NCBI GenBank assembly: GCA_963675185.2
Contig: CAXXOH010000003.1
Location: 1,302,001-1,366,000 of the forward strand
From: Ilyobacter_A sp963675185
GTDB taxonomy: Bacteria > Fusobacteriota > Fusobacteriia > Fusobacteriales > Fusobacteriaceae
Reading direction: 5' to 3'
DNA: 64,000 nt
A program made the position numbers and the translations under genes. A model generated the notes under the pieces. The model was not told where the DNA came from and did not search any database. It saw nothing but the letters and a program-made list of their open reading frames with translations. This document shows, piece by piece, positions 16,173 through 28,605 of this stretch (position 1 is the first letter of the stretch; every line of letters begins with the position of its first letter).

Positions 16173-17312
16173 ATGGATTTTAAATTCCCAATTGAACAAG
16201 AAATGTTCAAAGAAATGTTACAAGACTTCGTGGAAAACGAAATAAGACCAATAGCGGCACAAATTGACGAAGAAGAAGTATTCCCAGCGGAAACAATTAA
16301 AATGTTAGGGAAATATGGGATGATGGGAATTCCTTTCTCTAAAGAGTATGGAGGAGCAGGCGGAAACAACCAAATGTACGCAATGGCTGTAGAAGAAGTT
16401 TCTAAAGCTTGTGCATCGCATGGAATCGCAATATCTGTACATACTTCTTTATGTGCATCATCAATCTATGAATTCGGAACAGAAGAGCAAAAGAAAAAAT
16501 ACTTAACTCCGCTTGCAGACGGAAGACACATCGGGTCATTCGGACTTACTGAGCCAAATGCAGGAACAGATGCTGGAGGTGCACAAACAGTTGCACGTTT
16601 AGACGGAGACCACTATGTATTAAACGGGTCTAAAATTTTCATCACTAATGCAGGGTATTCAAGCACTTATGTAGTATTTGCAATGACTGATAAAACTAAA
16701 GGTACAAAAGGATTATCTGCATTCATCGTAGAAGCAGGAACTCCAGGATTCTCAGTAGGAAAATCTGAGCCAAGAATGGGTATCAGAGCCTCTACAGCTT
16801 GTGAACTTGTATTTGAAGATGTAAAAGTTCCAAAAGAAAATCTTCTAGGAGCTGAAGGAAAAGGATTCTTAATCGCGATGAAAGCTCTTGATGGAGGAAG
16901 AATCGGGGTAGCAGCTCAAGCGGTAGGTATTGCTCAAGGTGCTTTAGATGAAACTATCAAATACGTAAAAGAGAGAAAACAATTTGGAAGACCACTATCT
17001 GCATTCCAAAACACTCAATTTAAATTAGCTGAAATGTATGCTAAAGTAGAAGCAGCTAGATTACTCGTTCAAAAAGCAGCTTGGATGAAAGACCAAAAAA
17101 TGAACTACTCAGCAGCAGCAGCAACTGCTAAATTAGTAGCAGCTGAAGCAGCAAATGATGTAACTAGACTAGCAGTTCAATTACACGGTGGATATGGATA
17201 TACTAGAGAGTATCCAATTGAAAGAATGATGAGAGACGCTAAAATAACTGAGATCTACGAAGGAACTTCAGAAGTTATGAAAATGGTAATTTCTGGAACT
17301 ATCTTAAGGTAG
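16173..17312 (+). CDS. bcd: Acyl-CoA dehydrogenase, probably butyryl-CoA dehydrogenase
   Basis: 379-aa FAD enzyme, the usual length of short-chain acyl-CoA dehydrogenases. Motifs: SFGLTEPNAGTDAGG (FAD/substrate region), RMGIRAST, QFGRPLSAFQNTQF, LHGGYGYTREYPIERMMRDAKITEIYEGTSEV; the Glu in YEGTSE is the catalytic base. With EtfB and EtfA directly downstream it is very likely a crotonyl-CoA reductase, which in anaerobes can couple to ferredoxin by flavin-based electron bifurcation. Strong ribosome site GGAGG. Codon use is strongly biased (AGA for Arg, few rare codons), as in tuf, pointing to high expression. Confidence 0.92.
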   Translation: MDFKFPIEQEMFKEMLQDFVENEIRPIAAQIDEEEVFPAETIKMLGKYGMMGIPFSKEYGGAGGNNQMYAMAVEEVSKACASHGIAISVHTSLCASSIYEFGTEEQKKKYLTPLADGRHIGSFGLTEPNAGTDAGGAQTVARLDGDHYVLNGSKIFITNAGYSSTYVVFAMTDKTKGTKGLSAFIVEAGTPGFSVGKSEPRMGIRASTACELVFEDVKVPKENLLGAEGKGFLIAMKALDGGRIGVAAQAVGIAQGALDETIKYVKERKQFGRPLSAFQNTQFKLAEMYAKVEAARLLVQKAAWMKDQKMNYSAAAATAKLVAAEAANDVTRLAVQLHGGYGYTREYPIERMMRDAKITEIYEGTSEVMKMVISGTILR

Positions 17313-17410
17313 TTTTGAGTTTTATTGCGAATACTGTAATATAGAGACTTTATGTGTAAAACAAATTTTTGAAAAATATTAAAACCAAATTCAAAGTTGG
17401 GAGGCAATCG

Positions 17411-18196
17411 ATGAAAATAGTAGTTTGTATAAAACAAGTTCCAGATACAACTGAAATTAAATTAGATCCTAAAACGGGAACTCTTATAAGAGAGGGAGTA
17501 CCTAGTATAATAAACCCAGATGACAAAGCTGGACTAGAAGAAGCTCTAAAATTAAAAGATGCTTACGGAGCCCACGTAACAGTAATAACAATGGGACCAC
17601 CTCAAGCAGAAAAAGCTTTAAGAGAAGCTATCGCAATGGGTGCAGATAGAGCAATCCTATTGACAGACAGAAAATTCGCAGGTGCGGATACTCTAGCAAC
17701 TTCAAACGCTCTAGCAGCAGCTTTAAGAGAGATGGAATACGATGTAATCATCTCTGGAAGACAAGCTATAGATGGGGATACTGCACAAGTAGGACCTCAA
17801 ATCGCTGAGCACTTAGACCTACCACAAGTTACATACGCAACTGAAATCAAAGTAGACGAGCAAAAAGTATTCACAATCAAAAGAGCATACGAAGATGGAT
17901 ACCACTTGCTACAAGTTGCAGCGCCATGCATGATCACAGTATTAGCTTCGGCTAACAAACCTAGATACATGTCAGTGAGAGGAATCATTGATTCATTCGA
18001 TAAAGAGATCGAAACTTGGACAACTGCAGATATCACAGTAAGCGTAGAAAAATTAGGACTTGCTGGTTCTCCTACAAAAGTTAGAAAATCATTTACAAAA
18101 GGAGCTAAAGCAGCAGGAAAAGTTCATGATGGTTTAGATCCAAGAGAAGCAGTAAACGTAATTGTAGACAAATTAAAAGAAAAATTCATCATCTAG
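17411..18196 (+). CDS. etfB: Electron transfer flavoprotein beta subunit EtfB
   Basis: 261 aa. Start is ATG 17411 (MKIVVCIKQVPDT) after GGGAGG; the frame extends 14 codons upstream without a ribosome site. Family motifs: INPDDKAGLEEALKLKD, ITMGPPQAEKALREAIAMGADRAILL, ISGRQAIDGDTAQVGPQIAE and the C-terminal region SVRGI. Forms the heterodimer with EtfA that passes electrons between NADH, ferredoxin and Bcd. Lies 98 bases after bcd in the same operon, highly biased codon use. Confidence 0.95.
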   Translation: MKIVVCIKQVPDTTEIKLDPKTGTLIREGVPSIINPDDKAGLEEALKLKDAYGAHVTVITMGPPQAEKALREAIAMGADRAILLTDRKFAGADTLATSNALAAALREMEYDVIISGRQAIDGDTAQVGPQIAEHLDLPQVTYATEIKVDEQKVFTIKRAYEDGYHLLQVAAPCMITVLASANKPRYMSVRGIIDSFDKEIETWTTADITVSVEKLGLAGSPTKVRKSFTKGAKAAGKVHDGLDPREAVNVIVDKLKEKFII

Positions 18197-18265
18197 TCGC
18201 GGACTAGAATGTTGAAACTCTAATCGTTGAATAAAAAATCAATTCTTAGGTAAAGGAGAGGAATT

Positions 18266-19276
18266 ATGAGCTTAGCAGATTACAAAGGAGTTTTTGTTTT
18301 CATAGAGCAAAGACACGGAGAAGTTCAAACTGTTTCTTTGGAATTATTAGGAAGAGGAAGACAGCTAGCAGATGAGTTAGGTGTAGCTCTTACAGGAGTT
18401 CTAGTAGGGAACAATGTAAAAGGATTATCAGACAACCTTATCCAACACGGGGCGGATAAAGTAATAGTTGTGGATGGACCTGAATATGACATCTACTCAA
18501 CAGAAGCTTACACTCAAGCTGTAGTTGAAGTAATAAACAATAAAAAACCAGAAATATTCTTAATGGGAGCATCTACATTAGGAAGGGATTTAGGACCAAG
18601 AGTATCAGCTAGACTGGCAACAGGACTTGTAGCTGACTGTACAAGCCTAGACCTATCAGAAGATACAAAAGAACTAATGATGACAAGACCTGCGTTTGGT
18701 GGAAACCTAATGGCTACAATCATGTGTCCAGACCACAGACCACAAATAGCTACAGTAAGACCAGGGGTAATGGAAAAATTACACACTGAAGTAGTTAGAA
18801 CAGGTGAAGTAGAAGATTATAAAGCAAGCTTAGACACTTCTAAATTCAAAGTAAAAGTATTAGAAGTAGTAAAAGAAGAAAAAGAAATGGTTAAAATAGA
18901 AGACGCTAACATCCTAGTATCAGGAGGAAGAGGAGTTGGAGGAGCAGACAACTTCGTAAAACTAGAAGCACTGGCAGATGAGCTAGACGCTGTAGTGTCA
19001 GGATCTAGGGTAGCAATCGACTCAGGATGGTTACCACACGACAGACAAGTAGGACAAACTGGTAAAACAGTAAGACCTGATCTTTACTTTGCAATAGGTA
19101 TTTCAGGGTCTATCCAGCACGTTGCAGGTATGGAAGAATCTGAATTCATCGTTGCTATAAACAAAGATAAAGAAGCACAAATATTCAACGTTGCAGATTT
19201 AGGTATAGTAGGAGATCTAAATAAAATACTTCCTATACTAACTGAAGAATTAAAAAAAGTAAAAGCTAGTAAATAG
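18266..19276 (+). CDS. etfA: Electron transfer flavoprotein alpha subunit EtfA
   Basis: 336 aa. N-terminal nucleotide-fold half (GVFVFIEQRHGEVQTVSLELLGRGRQLA, GADKVIVVDG), C-terminal FAD domain: VSGGRGVGG, GSRVAIDSGWLPHDRQVGQTGKTVRPDLYFAIGISGSIQH, with the usual FAD-binding Arg/Ser/Gln-Thr residues. Partner of EtfB; completes the bcd-etfB-etfA operon, closed by a terminator at 19285-19313. AAAGGAGAGG precedes the ATG. Confidence 0.95.
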   Translation: MSLADYKGVFVFIEQRHGEVQTVSLELLGRGRQLADELGVALTGVLVGNNVKGLSDNLIQHGADKVIVVDGPEYDIYSTEAYTQAVVEVINNKKPEIFLMGASTLGRDLGPRVSARLATGLVADCTSLDLSEDTKELMMTRPAFGGNLMATIMCPDHRPQIATVRPGVMEKLHTEVVRTGEVEDYKASLDTSKFKVKVLEVVKEEKEMVKIEDANILVSGGRGVGGADNFVKLEALADELDAVVSGSRVAIDSGWLPHDRQVGQTGKTVRPDLYFAIGISGSIQHVAGMEESEFIVAINKDKEAQIFNVADLGIVGDLNKILPILTEELKKVKASK

Positions 19277-19284
19277 TATTTTTT

Positions 19285-19313
19285 AACGAGGGGAAGACTT
19301 TCCCCTCGTTTTA
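19285..19313 (+). terminator. Terminator of bcd-etfBA
   Basis: AACGAGGGGA / TCCCCTCGTT stem (10 bp or more), loop about 6 nt, T run. Confidence 0.92.
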
Positions 19314-19389
19314 TATACAATGTTTAAGTGTTTAAAGAGAACAAAAAATATAAAAAAGATCCACCCGAACACAAAAACACAAAAAAATG

Positions 19390-19418
19390 TTGACAAAGTT
19401 TTTTGGATGTGTTATTAT
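19390..19418 (+). promoter_or_regulatory. Promoter of the tRNA-Ser cluster
   Basis: TTGACA (19390-19395), 17 nt, TATTAT (19413-19418). Confidence 0.75.
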
Positions 19419-19431
19419 AAAGCCTGTCAAA

Positions 19432-19519
19432 GGAGGAATGTCCGAATTGGCTAAGGGGCCGGTCTTGAAAACCGGTGAAACCGAAAGGTGTCTGGGTTCG
19501 AGTCCCAGTTCCTCCGCCA
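19432..19519 (+). tRNA. tRNA-Ser (anticodon TGA)
   Basis: 88 nt with encoded CCA. Acceptor GGAGGAA / TTCCTCC, anticodon stem CCGGT/ACCGG around loop CTTGAAA (TGA), long class II variable arm, T loop GGTTCGAGTCC. Confidence 0.97.
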
Positions 19520-19541
19520 GAACGTTCCGCTATATATGTAT

Positions 19542-19631
19542 GGAGAGTTGGCAGAGCGGCTGAATGCGCACCCCTGCTAAGGGTGTATGCCAGAGATGGC
19601 ATCAAGGGTTCAAATCCCTTACTCTCCGCCA
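19542..19631 (+). tRNA. tRNA-Ser (anticodon GCT)
   Basis: 90 nt with encoded CCA. Acceptor GGAGAGT / ACTCTCC; anticodon loop CTGCTAA; long variable arm. 22 bases after the first tRNA-Ser. Confidence 0.97.
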
Positions 19632-19642
19632 CTATAAACTAA

Positions 19643-19669
19643 AAGGTAGCTAAAAACTACCATTTTTTT
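19643..19669 (+). terminator. Hairpin with T run between tRNA-Ser and tRNA-Arg
   Basis: GGTAG / CTACC stem, 7-nt loop, TTTTTTT follows. Only 6 bases before tRNA-Arg, so either partial termination or an RNA-processing signal. Confidence 0.6.
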
Positions 19670-19675
19670 ATGTCA

Positions 19676-19752
19676 GCGTCTATAGCTCAATTGGATAGAG
19701 CACCTGGCTACGGACCAGGGGGTTAGGGGTTCAACTCCTCTTAGGCGCGCCA
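19676..19752 (+). tRNA. tRNA-Arg (anticodon ACG)
   Basis: 77 nt with encoded CCA. Acceptor GCGTCTA / TAGGCGC with one G-U pair; anticodon stem CCTGG/CCAGG with loop CTACGGA. A34 is expected to be edited to inosine. Confidence 0.95.
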
Positions 19753-19759
19753 TTTTCTC

Positions 19760-19788
19760 TTGACAATTTTCTGAAAAGATGGTAGACT
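19760..19788 (+). promoter_or_regulatory. Promoter of infC-rpmI-rplT
   Basis: TTGACA (19760-19765), 17 nt, TAGACT (19783-19788); predicts a leader of about 210 nt. Confidence 0.6.
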
Positions 19789-19794
19789 TGAATA

Positions 19795-20007
19795 GTTGTG
19801 TTAAAATTTAATATTGAATAGAGTAAAGTAGAAACGCTGTTTCTCACCTTATGGCTGTATTTAGGCTGCATAGGGTCCAGTTCATTTGCACAAAGTGCAC
19901 ATAAATAATTTTGGAATTATGTGATTGTTTTGTTTGTGTTTTTATATTATGTTTGAACTGAAACAGGGTACTTGTACCCTGTATTTTTTGTTTAGGGGGT
20001 GTCTGTT
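19795..20007 (+). promoter_or_regulatory. L20-type autoregulatory leader of infC-rpmI-rplT
   Basis: CAGTTCA (19878-19884) can pair over a distance with TGAACTG (19954-19960); local hairpins TGCAC/GTGCA and ATAATT/AATTAT lie between. A terminator follows at 19963-19989. This matches the arrangement of the Firmicutes L20 leader, where excess L20 binds the leader RNA and causes termination. Assignment is by architecture, not by a covariance model. Confidence 0.65.
19963..19989 (+). terminator. Attenuator terminator before infC
   Basis: ACAGGGT / ACCCTGT stem (up to 9 bp) then ATTTTTTG, ending about 20 bases before the infC start. Confidence 0.85.
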
Positions 20008-20511
20008 ATTTCTGACAGAACTAGAATTAATGAAATGATAAGAGTTAAAGAGGTAAGGGTTGTCGATAGCGATGGTACTCAATTAGGGGTTATACCTACT
20101 AAAAAAGCTCTTGAAATTGCTGCTGAAAAAAAATTAGACTTAGTGGAAGTGGCTCCGAATGCCAAACCGGTTGTTTGTAAGATAATGGATTATGGTAAGT
20201 ATAAATACGAACAAGCTAGGAAAGCTAAGGAAGCTAAAAAAAATCAAAAACAAGTAATAGTGAAAGAGATCAAATTTAAGGCTAGGATTGACAAACATGA
20301 CTTTGATACAAAAGTTGGAAAAATTGAGAAATTTTTAGAAAAAGATAACAAAGTCAAAGTAACTCTTATGATGTTTGGTAGGGAGAGAATGCATGCTGAA
20401 CTGGGAATAAAGGTTTTAGACCAAGTGGCTGAAAAATTCGAAGAAACAGCGACAGTTGAGAAAAGATATGCAGAATCTCAAAAGTTTTTAATGTTAACAC
20501 CTAAAAAATAG
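20008..20511 (+). CDS. infC: Translation initiation factor IF-3, AUU start
   Basis: 167-aa IF-3. Starts at the ATT codon 20008-20010, 7 bases after AGGGGGT (19994-20000), giving MSDRTRINEMIRVKEVR. A GTG at 19999 falls inside the ribosome site and is unlikely. The rare AUU start is conserved for infC in many bacteria and lets IF-3, which rejects non-standard starts, repress its own synthesis. N-terminal domain to about residue 75 (LVEVAPNAKPVVCKIMDYGKYKYE), lysine-rich linker, C-terminal ribosome-binding domain. First gene of infC-rpmI-rplT. Confidence 0.93.
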   Translation: MSDRTRINEMIRVKEVRVVDSDGTQLGVIPTKKALEIAAEKKLDLVEVAPNAKPVVCKIMDYGKYKYEQARKAKEAKKNQKQVIVKEIKFKARIDKHDFDTKVGKIEKFLEKDNKVKVTLMMFGRERMHAELGIKVLDQVAEKFEETATVEKRYAESQKFLMLTPKK

Positions 20512-20540
20512 ATATACATTTTGGAAGGAGGATATAAATT

Positions 20541-20747
20541 ATGCCAAAGATGAAAACACATAAAGGAACAAAAAAGAGAGTTAAGGTAACTGGAAAAGGG
20601 AAGTTTGTAGTAAAACATTCGGGGAAAAGCCACATATTGACGAAAAAGACTAAAAAGAGAAAAAATCATCTTAAGAAAGACATGGTCGTGCCAGAAGGAG
20701 CAGCTAGAAAATTAGTTAAGCTATTACCTACTGGAGTAGGAAGATAA
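20541..20747 (+). CDS. rpmI: 50S ribosomal protein L35
   Basis: 68 aa, basic, PKMKTHKGTKKRVKVTGKGK start and GKSHILTKKTKKRKNHLKK typical of L35. Ribosome site AAGGAGG. Between infC and rplT in the universal order. Confidence 0.97.
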   Translation: MPKMKTHKGTKKRVKVTGKGKFVVKHSGKSHILTKKTKKRKNHLKKDMVVPEGAARKLVKLLPTGVGR

Positions 20748-20806
20748 GTAATTATTTTATTAGATGATAAATTGAATTCTGATTTTAGTTTATAGGAGGA
20801 AAAGAA

Positions 20807-21163
20807 ATGTCGAGAGTTAAGACAGGTGTTGTTAGAAGAAAAAAACACAAAAAAGTATTAAAAGAAGCAAAAGGATATAGAGGAGCGTCGGGTGACGTAT
20901 TTAAACAGGCTAAACAAGCCACTATGAGAGCGGCAGCTTACTCTACAAGAGATACACAACAAAGAAAAAGAAAAATGAGAGAGTTATGGATCATCAGAAT
21001 AAATGCAGCTGCTAGACTAAATGGATTAACTTACAGTAAGTTCATGAACGGTTTAAAGAAAGCCGAAATAGTTCTAGACAGAAAAGTGCTAGCTGATCTA
21101 GCCGTTAACAACGCTGCTGAGTTTGCTTCATTAGCAGAAGTTGCAAAACAAGCTTGTAACTAA
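20807..21163 (+). CDS. rplT: 50S ribosomal protein L20
   Basis: 118 aa. SRVKTGVVRRKKHKKVLKEAKGYRG at the start, RKRKMRELWIIRINAAARLNGLTYSKFMNGLKKA in the globular part. Assembly protein of the large subunit and the likely repressor acting on the operon leader at 19795-20007. AGGAGGA ribosome site; operon terminator at 21222-21248. Confidence 0.97.
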   Translation: MSRVKTGVVRRKKHKKVLKEAKGYRGASGDVFKQAKQATMRAAAYSTRDTQQRKRKMRELWIIRINAAARLNGLTYSKFMNGLKKAEIVLDRKVLADLAVNNAAEFASLAEVAKQACN

Positions 21164-21221
21164 TTAACTAGGCTTACTCTTAATCTGTTGCGGAAGAAAG
21201 TAAAATCCTATAGTTAAAATT

Positions 21222-21248
21222 AAAGCTGAGTGCATTCTCAGCTTTTTT
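21222..21248 (+). terminator. Terminator of infC-rpmI-rplT
   Basis: AAAGCTGAG / CTCAGCTTT 9-bp stem, TGCATT loop, T run. The following 280 bases hold only AT-rich sequence up to the next promoter. Confidence 0.92.
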
Positions 21249-21528
21249 ATTTTTTAAAATAGAGTTCGTAAAAGTTAAGTTGACCAATTGTTAAAACAAG
21301 GTTTATTACGTTGTAAAAAGCAAACAATTTTTTAATTGTAATTATTTAGTTTGCTATTTTTTCATTAGTTAAAATTTTAAGCGGCAAAAGATGTAATTTT
21401 GTATGATTAAGGTTATAATCGCTATGGTTCTCAAAATTAATTGTTAATTTTTAGAAGGTTTGTATTTTAAAGAAATATGTACAATGTGTAAAAAAAAATT
21501 AACAGAATTAAAAACACAAAAAAAAGTA

Positions 21529-21557
21529 TTCAAAATTTAACCAGAACATGCTATAAT
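21529..21557 (+). promoter_or_regulatory. Extended -10 promoter of the TPR gene
   Basis: TTCAAA (21529-21534), 17 nt, TATAAT (21552-21557) with TG one base before it. Confidence 0.65.
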
Positions 21558-21627
21558 GACCCTGTGAAACGAGGAAAAATTAACCACCGCATCGAGTAGT
21601 GCATAAATGAAGGGGGTAGGAGTACAG

Positions 21628-22185
21628 ATGTTAAGAACTAAGGTTTTCAAAGAGGTTTGTGAAAGTTGTGATTTAAATAAAAGAATAAATGAATTGAGTA
21701 ATAATTTAGCTAATAATAGTGAGGATATTAATTCTTTAAGAGAGCTAGGAGTTATTTATCATTACCAGAAAAAAGATAGAGACGCTATAAATTTATATAG
21801 AAAAATTATAGAAATTGTACCGGACAATGCCAATGTTAAAGCTTTTTTAGGATACTTACATTATGAATTAGACGAATTAGATGAAGCTATCGATTGTTTG
21901 AATGATTCTCTAGATTTAGATCCGGGGGCACCTTTTGTATATTTCTTGTTAGGAAATGCTTATTCTAGAGCTGGAATGATAAAAGAAGCTATAGAATCTT
22001 ATGAGTTTGCTATTTTTCTAGATTTTGATATGTATACGGCTCATCTTGATTTTGCAAAAAAATATGAAGATATGGGTAGAAAAGAAAAATCGCTTAAGGA
22101 ATATATTGCTGCTTATGAAATAGATTCGAGAGATAGTTCAATAAAAGAAAAAATCGATATTCTTTATAAAGAAATTTGTTCTTAA
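21628..22185 (+). CDS. Tetratricopeptide repeat protein
   Basis: 185 aa. Start at ATG 21628 after GGGGGTAGGAGT; an ATG at 21607 overlaps that region. About four TPR units from residue 35 on: DINSLRELGVIYHYQKKDRDAINLYRKIIEIVPD, NAKAFLGYLHYELDELDEAIDCLNDSLDLDP, PFVYFLLGNAYSRAGMIKEAIESYEFAI, MYTAHLDFAKKYEDMGRKEKSLKEY (fragments). No signal peptide. A protein-protein interaction scaffold; partner unknown. Own promoter and terminator. Confidence 0.88.
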   Translation: MLRTKVFKEVCESCDLNKRINELSNNLANNSEDINSLRELGVIYHYQKKDRDAINLYRKIIEIVPDNANVKAFLGYLHYELDELDEAIDCLNDSLDLDPGAPFVYFLLGNAYSRAGMIKEAIESYEFAIFLDFDMYTAHLDFAKKYEDMGRKEKSLKEYIAAYEIDSRDSSIKEKIDILYKEICS

Positions 22186-22207
22186 AGGCCTGGTAAGGCC
22201 TTTTTTG
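22184..22207 (+). terminator. Terminator of the TPR gene
   Basis: AAAGGCC / GGCCTTT with 6-nt loop and T run, overlapping the stop codon. Confidence 0.85.
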
Positions 22208-22284
22208 TTTAAGTTTGGATTTGGTTGATTTTTTTTAGAGAAAGTAGTATAATTTTTTAAATTAGATTTTAATTAGGAGTGAGT

Positions 22285-22809
22285 ATGAGTATATTTTTAT
22301 TAGGCATATTTTTTCTTAGCTTGATAGCTTTCGGTTTTAGAAATACGCTTAACTTTATATTTTACATAATAATTCTTTGGGTAGCTGTATCTCTTTTTGG
22401 ATTTTTTATAACAACTCTTCTGCCGTTTATTATTATTCTGATAGTTATTTATGCTATTAAAAACAAAAATAATCCTAGAAACAGGAGTGGAAGGACGTAT
22501 TACTATCATTTCAGAACTGATGATTTCGAAGAGTTCTTTAAGAATAATGCCGGCTATTCAGGTGGAACTTACGGAAGAGGACAGGGTTCTCCGAGAAATG
22601 GGATTTACACAGATAAGAGTAAGTATTATGAAATCTTAGGTGTTGGACGCGATGCCAGTAAAGAAGAGATAAAAAAAGCTTATAGAAGCTTAGCTAGGCA
22701 GTATCACCCAGATAAATTTGCTACTGCTAGTGAAGACGAGAAAAAGTACAGTGAACAGAAATTTAAAGAAATAAACGAAGCTTACGAAAAGCTGACAAAA
22801 TCGGTATAA
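22285..22809 (+). CDS. Membrane protein with C-terminal J domain
   Basis: 174 aa. Start at ATG 22285, 5 bases after AGGAG; a GTG at 22279 is within the ribosome site. Two or three hydrophobic segments at about 2-65, a linker with glycine-rich YSGGTYGRGQGSP, then a J domain at about 110-172: YYEILGVGRDASKEEIKKAYRSLA, HPD in QYHPDKF, and KFKEINEAYEKL. J domains stimulate DnaK; here at the cytosolic face of the membrane. The order (membrane first, J domain last) differs from DnaJ and resembles stand-alone membrane co-chaperones. Confidence 0.87.
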   Translation: MSIFLLGIFFLSLIAFGFRNTLNFIFYIIILWVAVSLFGFFITTLLPFIIILIVIYAIKNKNNPRNRSGRTYYYHFRTDDFEEFFKNNAGYSGGTYGRGQGSPRNGIYTDKSKYYEILGVGRDASKEEIKKAYRSLARQYHPDKFATASEDEKKYSEQKFKEINEAYEKLTKSV

Positions 22810-22831
22810 CCGATATCTTGTCAGCTTTTTA
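22787..22831 (+). terminator. Terminator of the J-domain gene
   Basis: AAAAGCTGACAA / TTGTCAGCTTTT, 12-bp stem with an inner ATCGG/CCGAT hairpin; overlaps the last codons. Confidence 0.9.
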
Positions 22832-22852
22832 TCATAAAAAACAAAAAAAGTG

Positions 22853-22881
22853 TTGACAAAGAAAGGGGACTATGATAATAT
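22853..22881 (+). promoter_or_regulatory. rRNA operon promoter
   Basis: TTGACA (22853-22858); -10 GATAAT (22874-22879, 15 nt) or TAATAT (22876-22881, 17 nt). About 115-nt leader before 16S. Confidence 0.7.
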
Positions 22882-22994
22882 TATCCCTGTGCCTCAGAAC
22901 AGGGCGCAGCAAAAAACAAGGACATTGAGAACTAAATAGAGAAAGTTAAGCGCCAAAGATTATGGTGAATACCTCGTTAAGAGGATAGAATATA

Positions 22995-24514
<1,520 letters not shown>

Positions 24515-24665
24515 CTAAGGAGATAAAAGCTTACTTTCTCTATTTTGTTGTGATGTTCTTCGATAGAGGTGCTCTAGGGCGCCTATTTAATTGAAAAATA
24601 TTACATTAGGACATTGAAAACTGTATAGTAGATAAAAAAAGAGTTAGACTGAAAAGTCTGTTTTA
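24515..24665 (+). other. 16S-23S spacer without tRNA
   Basis: 151 bases, no tRNA gene. Contains the 3' side of the 16S stalk (24529-24546) and the 5' side of the 23S stalk, AAAACTGTATAGTAGA (24617-24632), which is the perfect complement of TCTACTATACAGTTTT (27613-27628). GGACATTGA(G/A)AACT occurs both before 16S (about 22920) and before 23S (about 24609). Confidence 0.9.
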
Positions 24666-27600
<2,935 letters not shown>

Positions 27601-27665
27601 GAAACAAATCTTTCTACTATACAGTTTTGAGTGTTCTAAGACACGAAAAGAATAAGTAAACCATA

Positions 27666-27783
27666 GCTTGGTGAAGATAGCTAAGGGGGTACACCTGGTC
27701 ACATACCGAACCCAGAAGTTAAGCCCTTAAACGCCGAAAGTACTCGGGTGGCAACGCCCCGGAAGGATAGGTATTCGCCAAGC
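27666..27783 (+). rRNA. rrf: 5S ribosomal RNA
   Basis: About 118 nt. Terminal stem GCTTGGTGA / TTCGCCAAGC, internal CCGAACCCAGAAGTTAAGC. A T run follows directly. Confidence 0.95.
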
Positions 27784-27814
27784 TTTTTTTATTTTTTGAA
27801 TAAAATATATATAA

Positions 27815-27844
27815 TATAAAAGAGCCCTAGGGCTCTTTTATATT
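27815..27844. terminator. Bidirectional terminator after the rRNA operon
   Basis: Near-palindrome around AGAGCCC/GGGCTCT with flanking ATAAA/TTTAT, at least 13 bp; serves the rRNA operon and the convergent small gene. Confidence 0.9.
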
Positions 27845-28086
27845 ATTGTTTTTTTTGCGATAACTCCGTCAATGGAATTTAACTTTTTCAAAAATTCGTC
27901 TAAAATATTTTCTTCTATGATTAGTTCTAGAATAATCAGCCCGTTAGGAGAGCAGGAGTTTGTCCCCACGTCATGTAACCCTAGTCTCACCTTTATATAA
28001 CATCCGTATTCTGTAAGTATTTTTTGGACTGAAGAAGCTGTACTTTCTCTCTGGTCCAGTTTTATTAAAGCAATTTTGAAATCCAT
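27838..28086 (-). CDS. Small ACT/NikR-C-like protein (TM1266-type family)
   Basis: 82 aa. FKIALIKLDQRESTASSVQKIL, YGCYIKVRLGLHDVG, CSPNGLIILEL and SIDGVIAKKTII give a beta-alpha-beta-beta-alpha-beta ferredoxin-like fold related to the NikR C-terminal domain; members of this group (TM1266-like) are often annotated as iron-only hydrogenase system regulators. Function not proven. No DNA-binding domain, so any regulatory role would be by ligand binding or partner contact. AGGAGG lies 5 bases before the ATG at 28086. Located 1.9 kb from the [FeFe]-hydrogenase operon, which fits the family name. Confidence 0.65.
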   Translation of the reverse strand: MDFKIALIKLDQRESTASSVQKILTEYGCYIKVRLGLHDVGTNSCSPNGLIILELIIEENILDEFLKKLNSIDGVIAKKTII

Positions 28087-28256
28087 ATGTTACCTCCTAA
28101 AGTTTAAATATGTTACTTTAAAAGTATTCAATTTTTTTTTAATTATCCTTCTGTATGAGGAAATTTTATTGAGAATGTATAAAAAATATTTGGATACTTT
28201 TCCATTTTAATCAGCTCTAATTGCAGAGATAACAAGTTTTGAAATAGCTTAATTTA

Positions 28257-28500
28257 ACGAAAGTCACGAATTGCAAAAAAAAAATCGTATAAAAATAATT
28301 TTGGACACAGAGTTTTTCAGGGGGAGATGAATAGTTTCACAATTTAATTAAAGAAAGATTTAGATATAAGAGAGGTTTGTTTAAATCTTTTGAATAATTC
28401 GTGTGATTTGTGAAGATTCATGGCAAAAAAATTAAGATGTTTTTCTTTGTGCAGTTCATATTTAAAAGCTCTGAGAAATGACGTGCTTAAAAAAGGCGTT
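28257..28500. repeat. Dispersed intergenic repeat, copy B
   Basis: AAGTCACGAATTGCA (28261), GGACACAGAGT (28303), AGATATAAGAGAGG (28361), then ATTCGTGTGATTTGTGAAG and TTTCTTTGTGCAGTTCAT. More diverged than copies A, C, D and E. A 62-codon minus-strand frame inside it (28344-28532) is repeat-derived. Confidence 0.8.
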
Positions 28501-28549
28501 GATTTTTTCATTTTCAGAAGACTGAAATTCAATTATTACAGCTAAAATC

Positions 28550-28578
28550 TTCTAAAATCGTCCAATATATGGTATAAT
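28550..28578 (+). promoter_or_regulatory. Promoter of the DUF2721 pair
   Basis: TATAAT (28573-28578) with TG one base before it; -35 TTCTAA (28550-28555) is weak. Confidence 0.55.
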
Positions 28579-28605
28579 CAAGAAAAACAAAAAGGGGGGA
28601 GGAAT

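Noticed and set aside
19324..19632. 102-codon minus-strand frame over the tRNA-Ser genes
   Set aside because: Typical tRNA-antisense spurious protein pattern (GFEPL..., GTRTQT).
28344..28532. 62-codon minus frame sharing NLH-SHELFKR with a frame at 53023-53211
   Set aside because: Similarity comes from the dispersed DNA repeat in both places; no ribosome site, start positions differ and other copies are not open.
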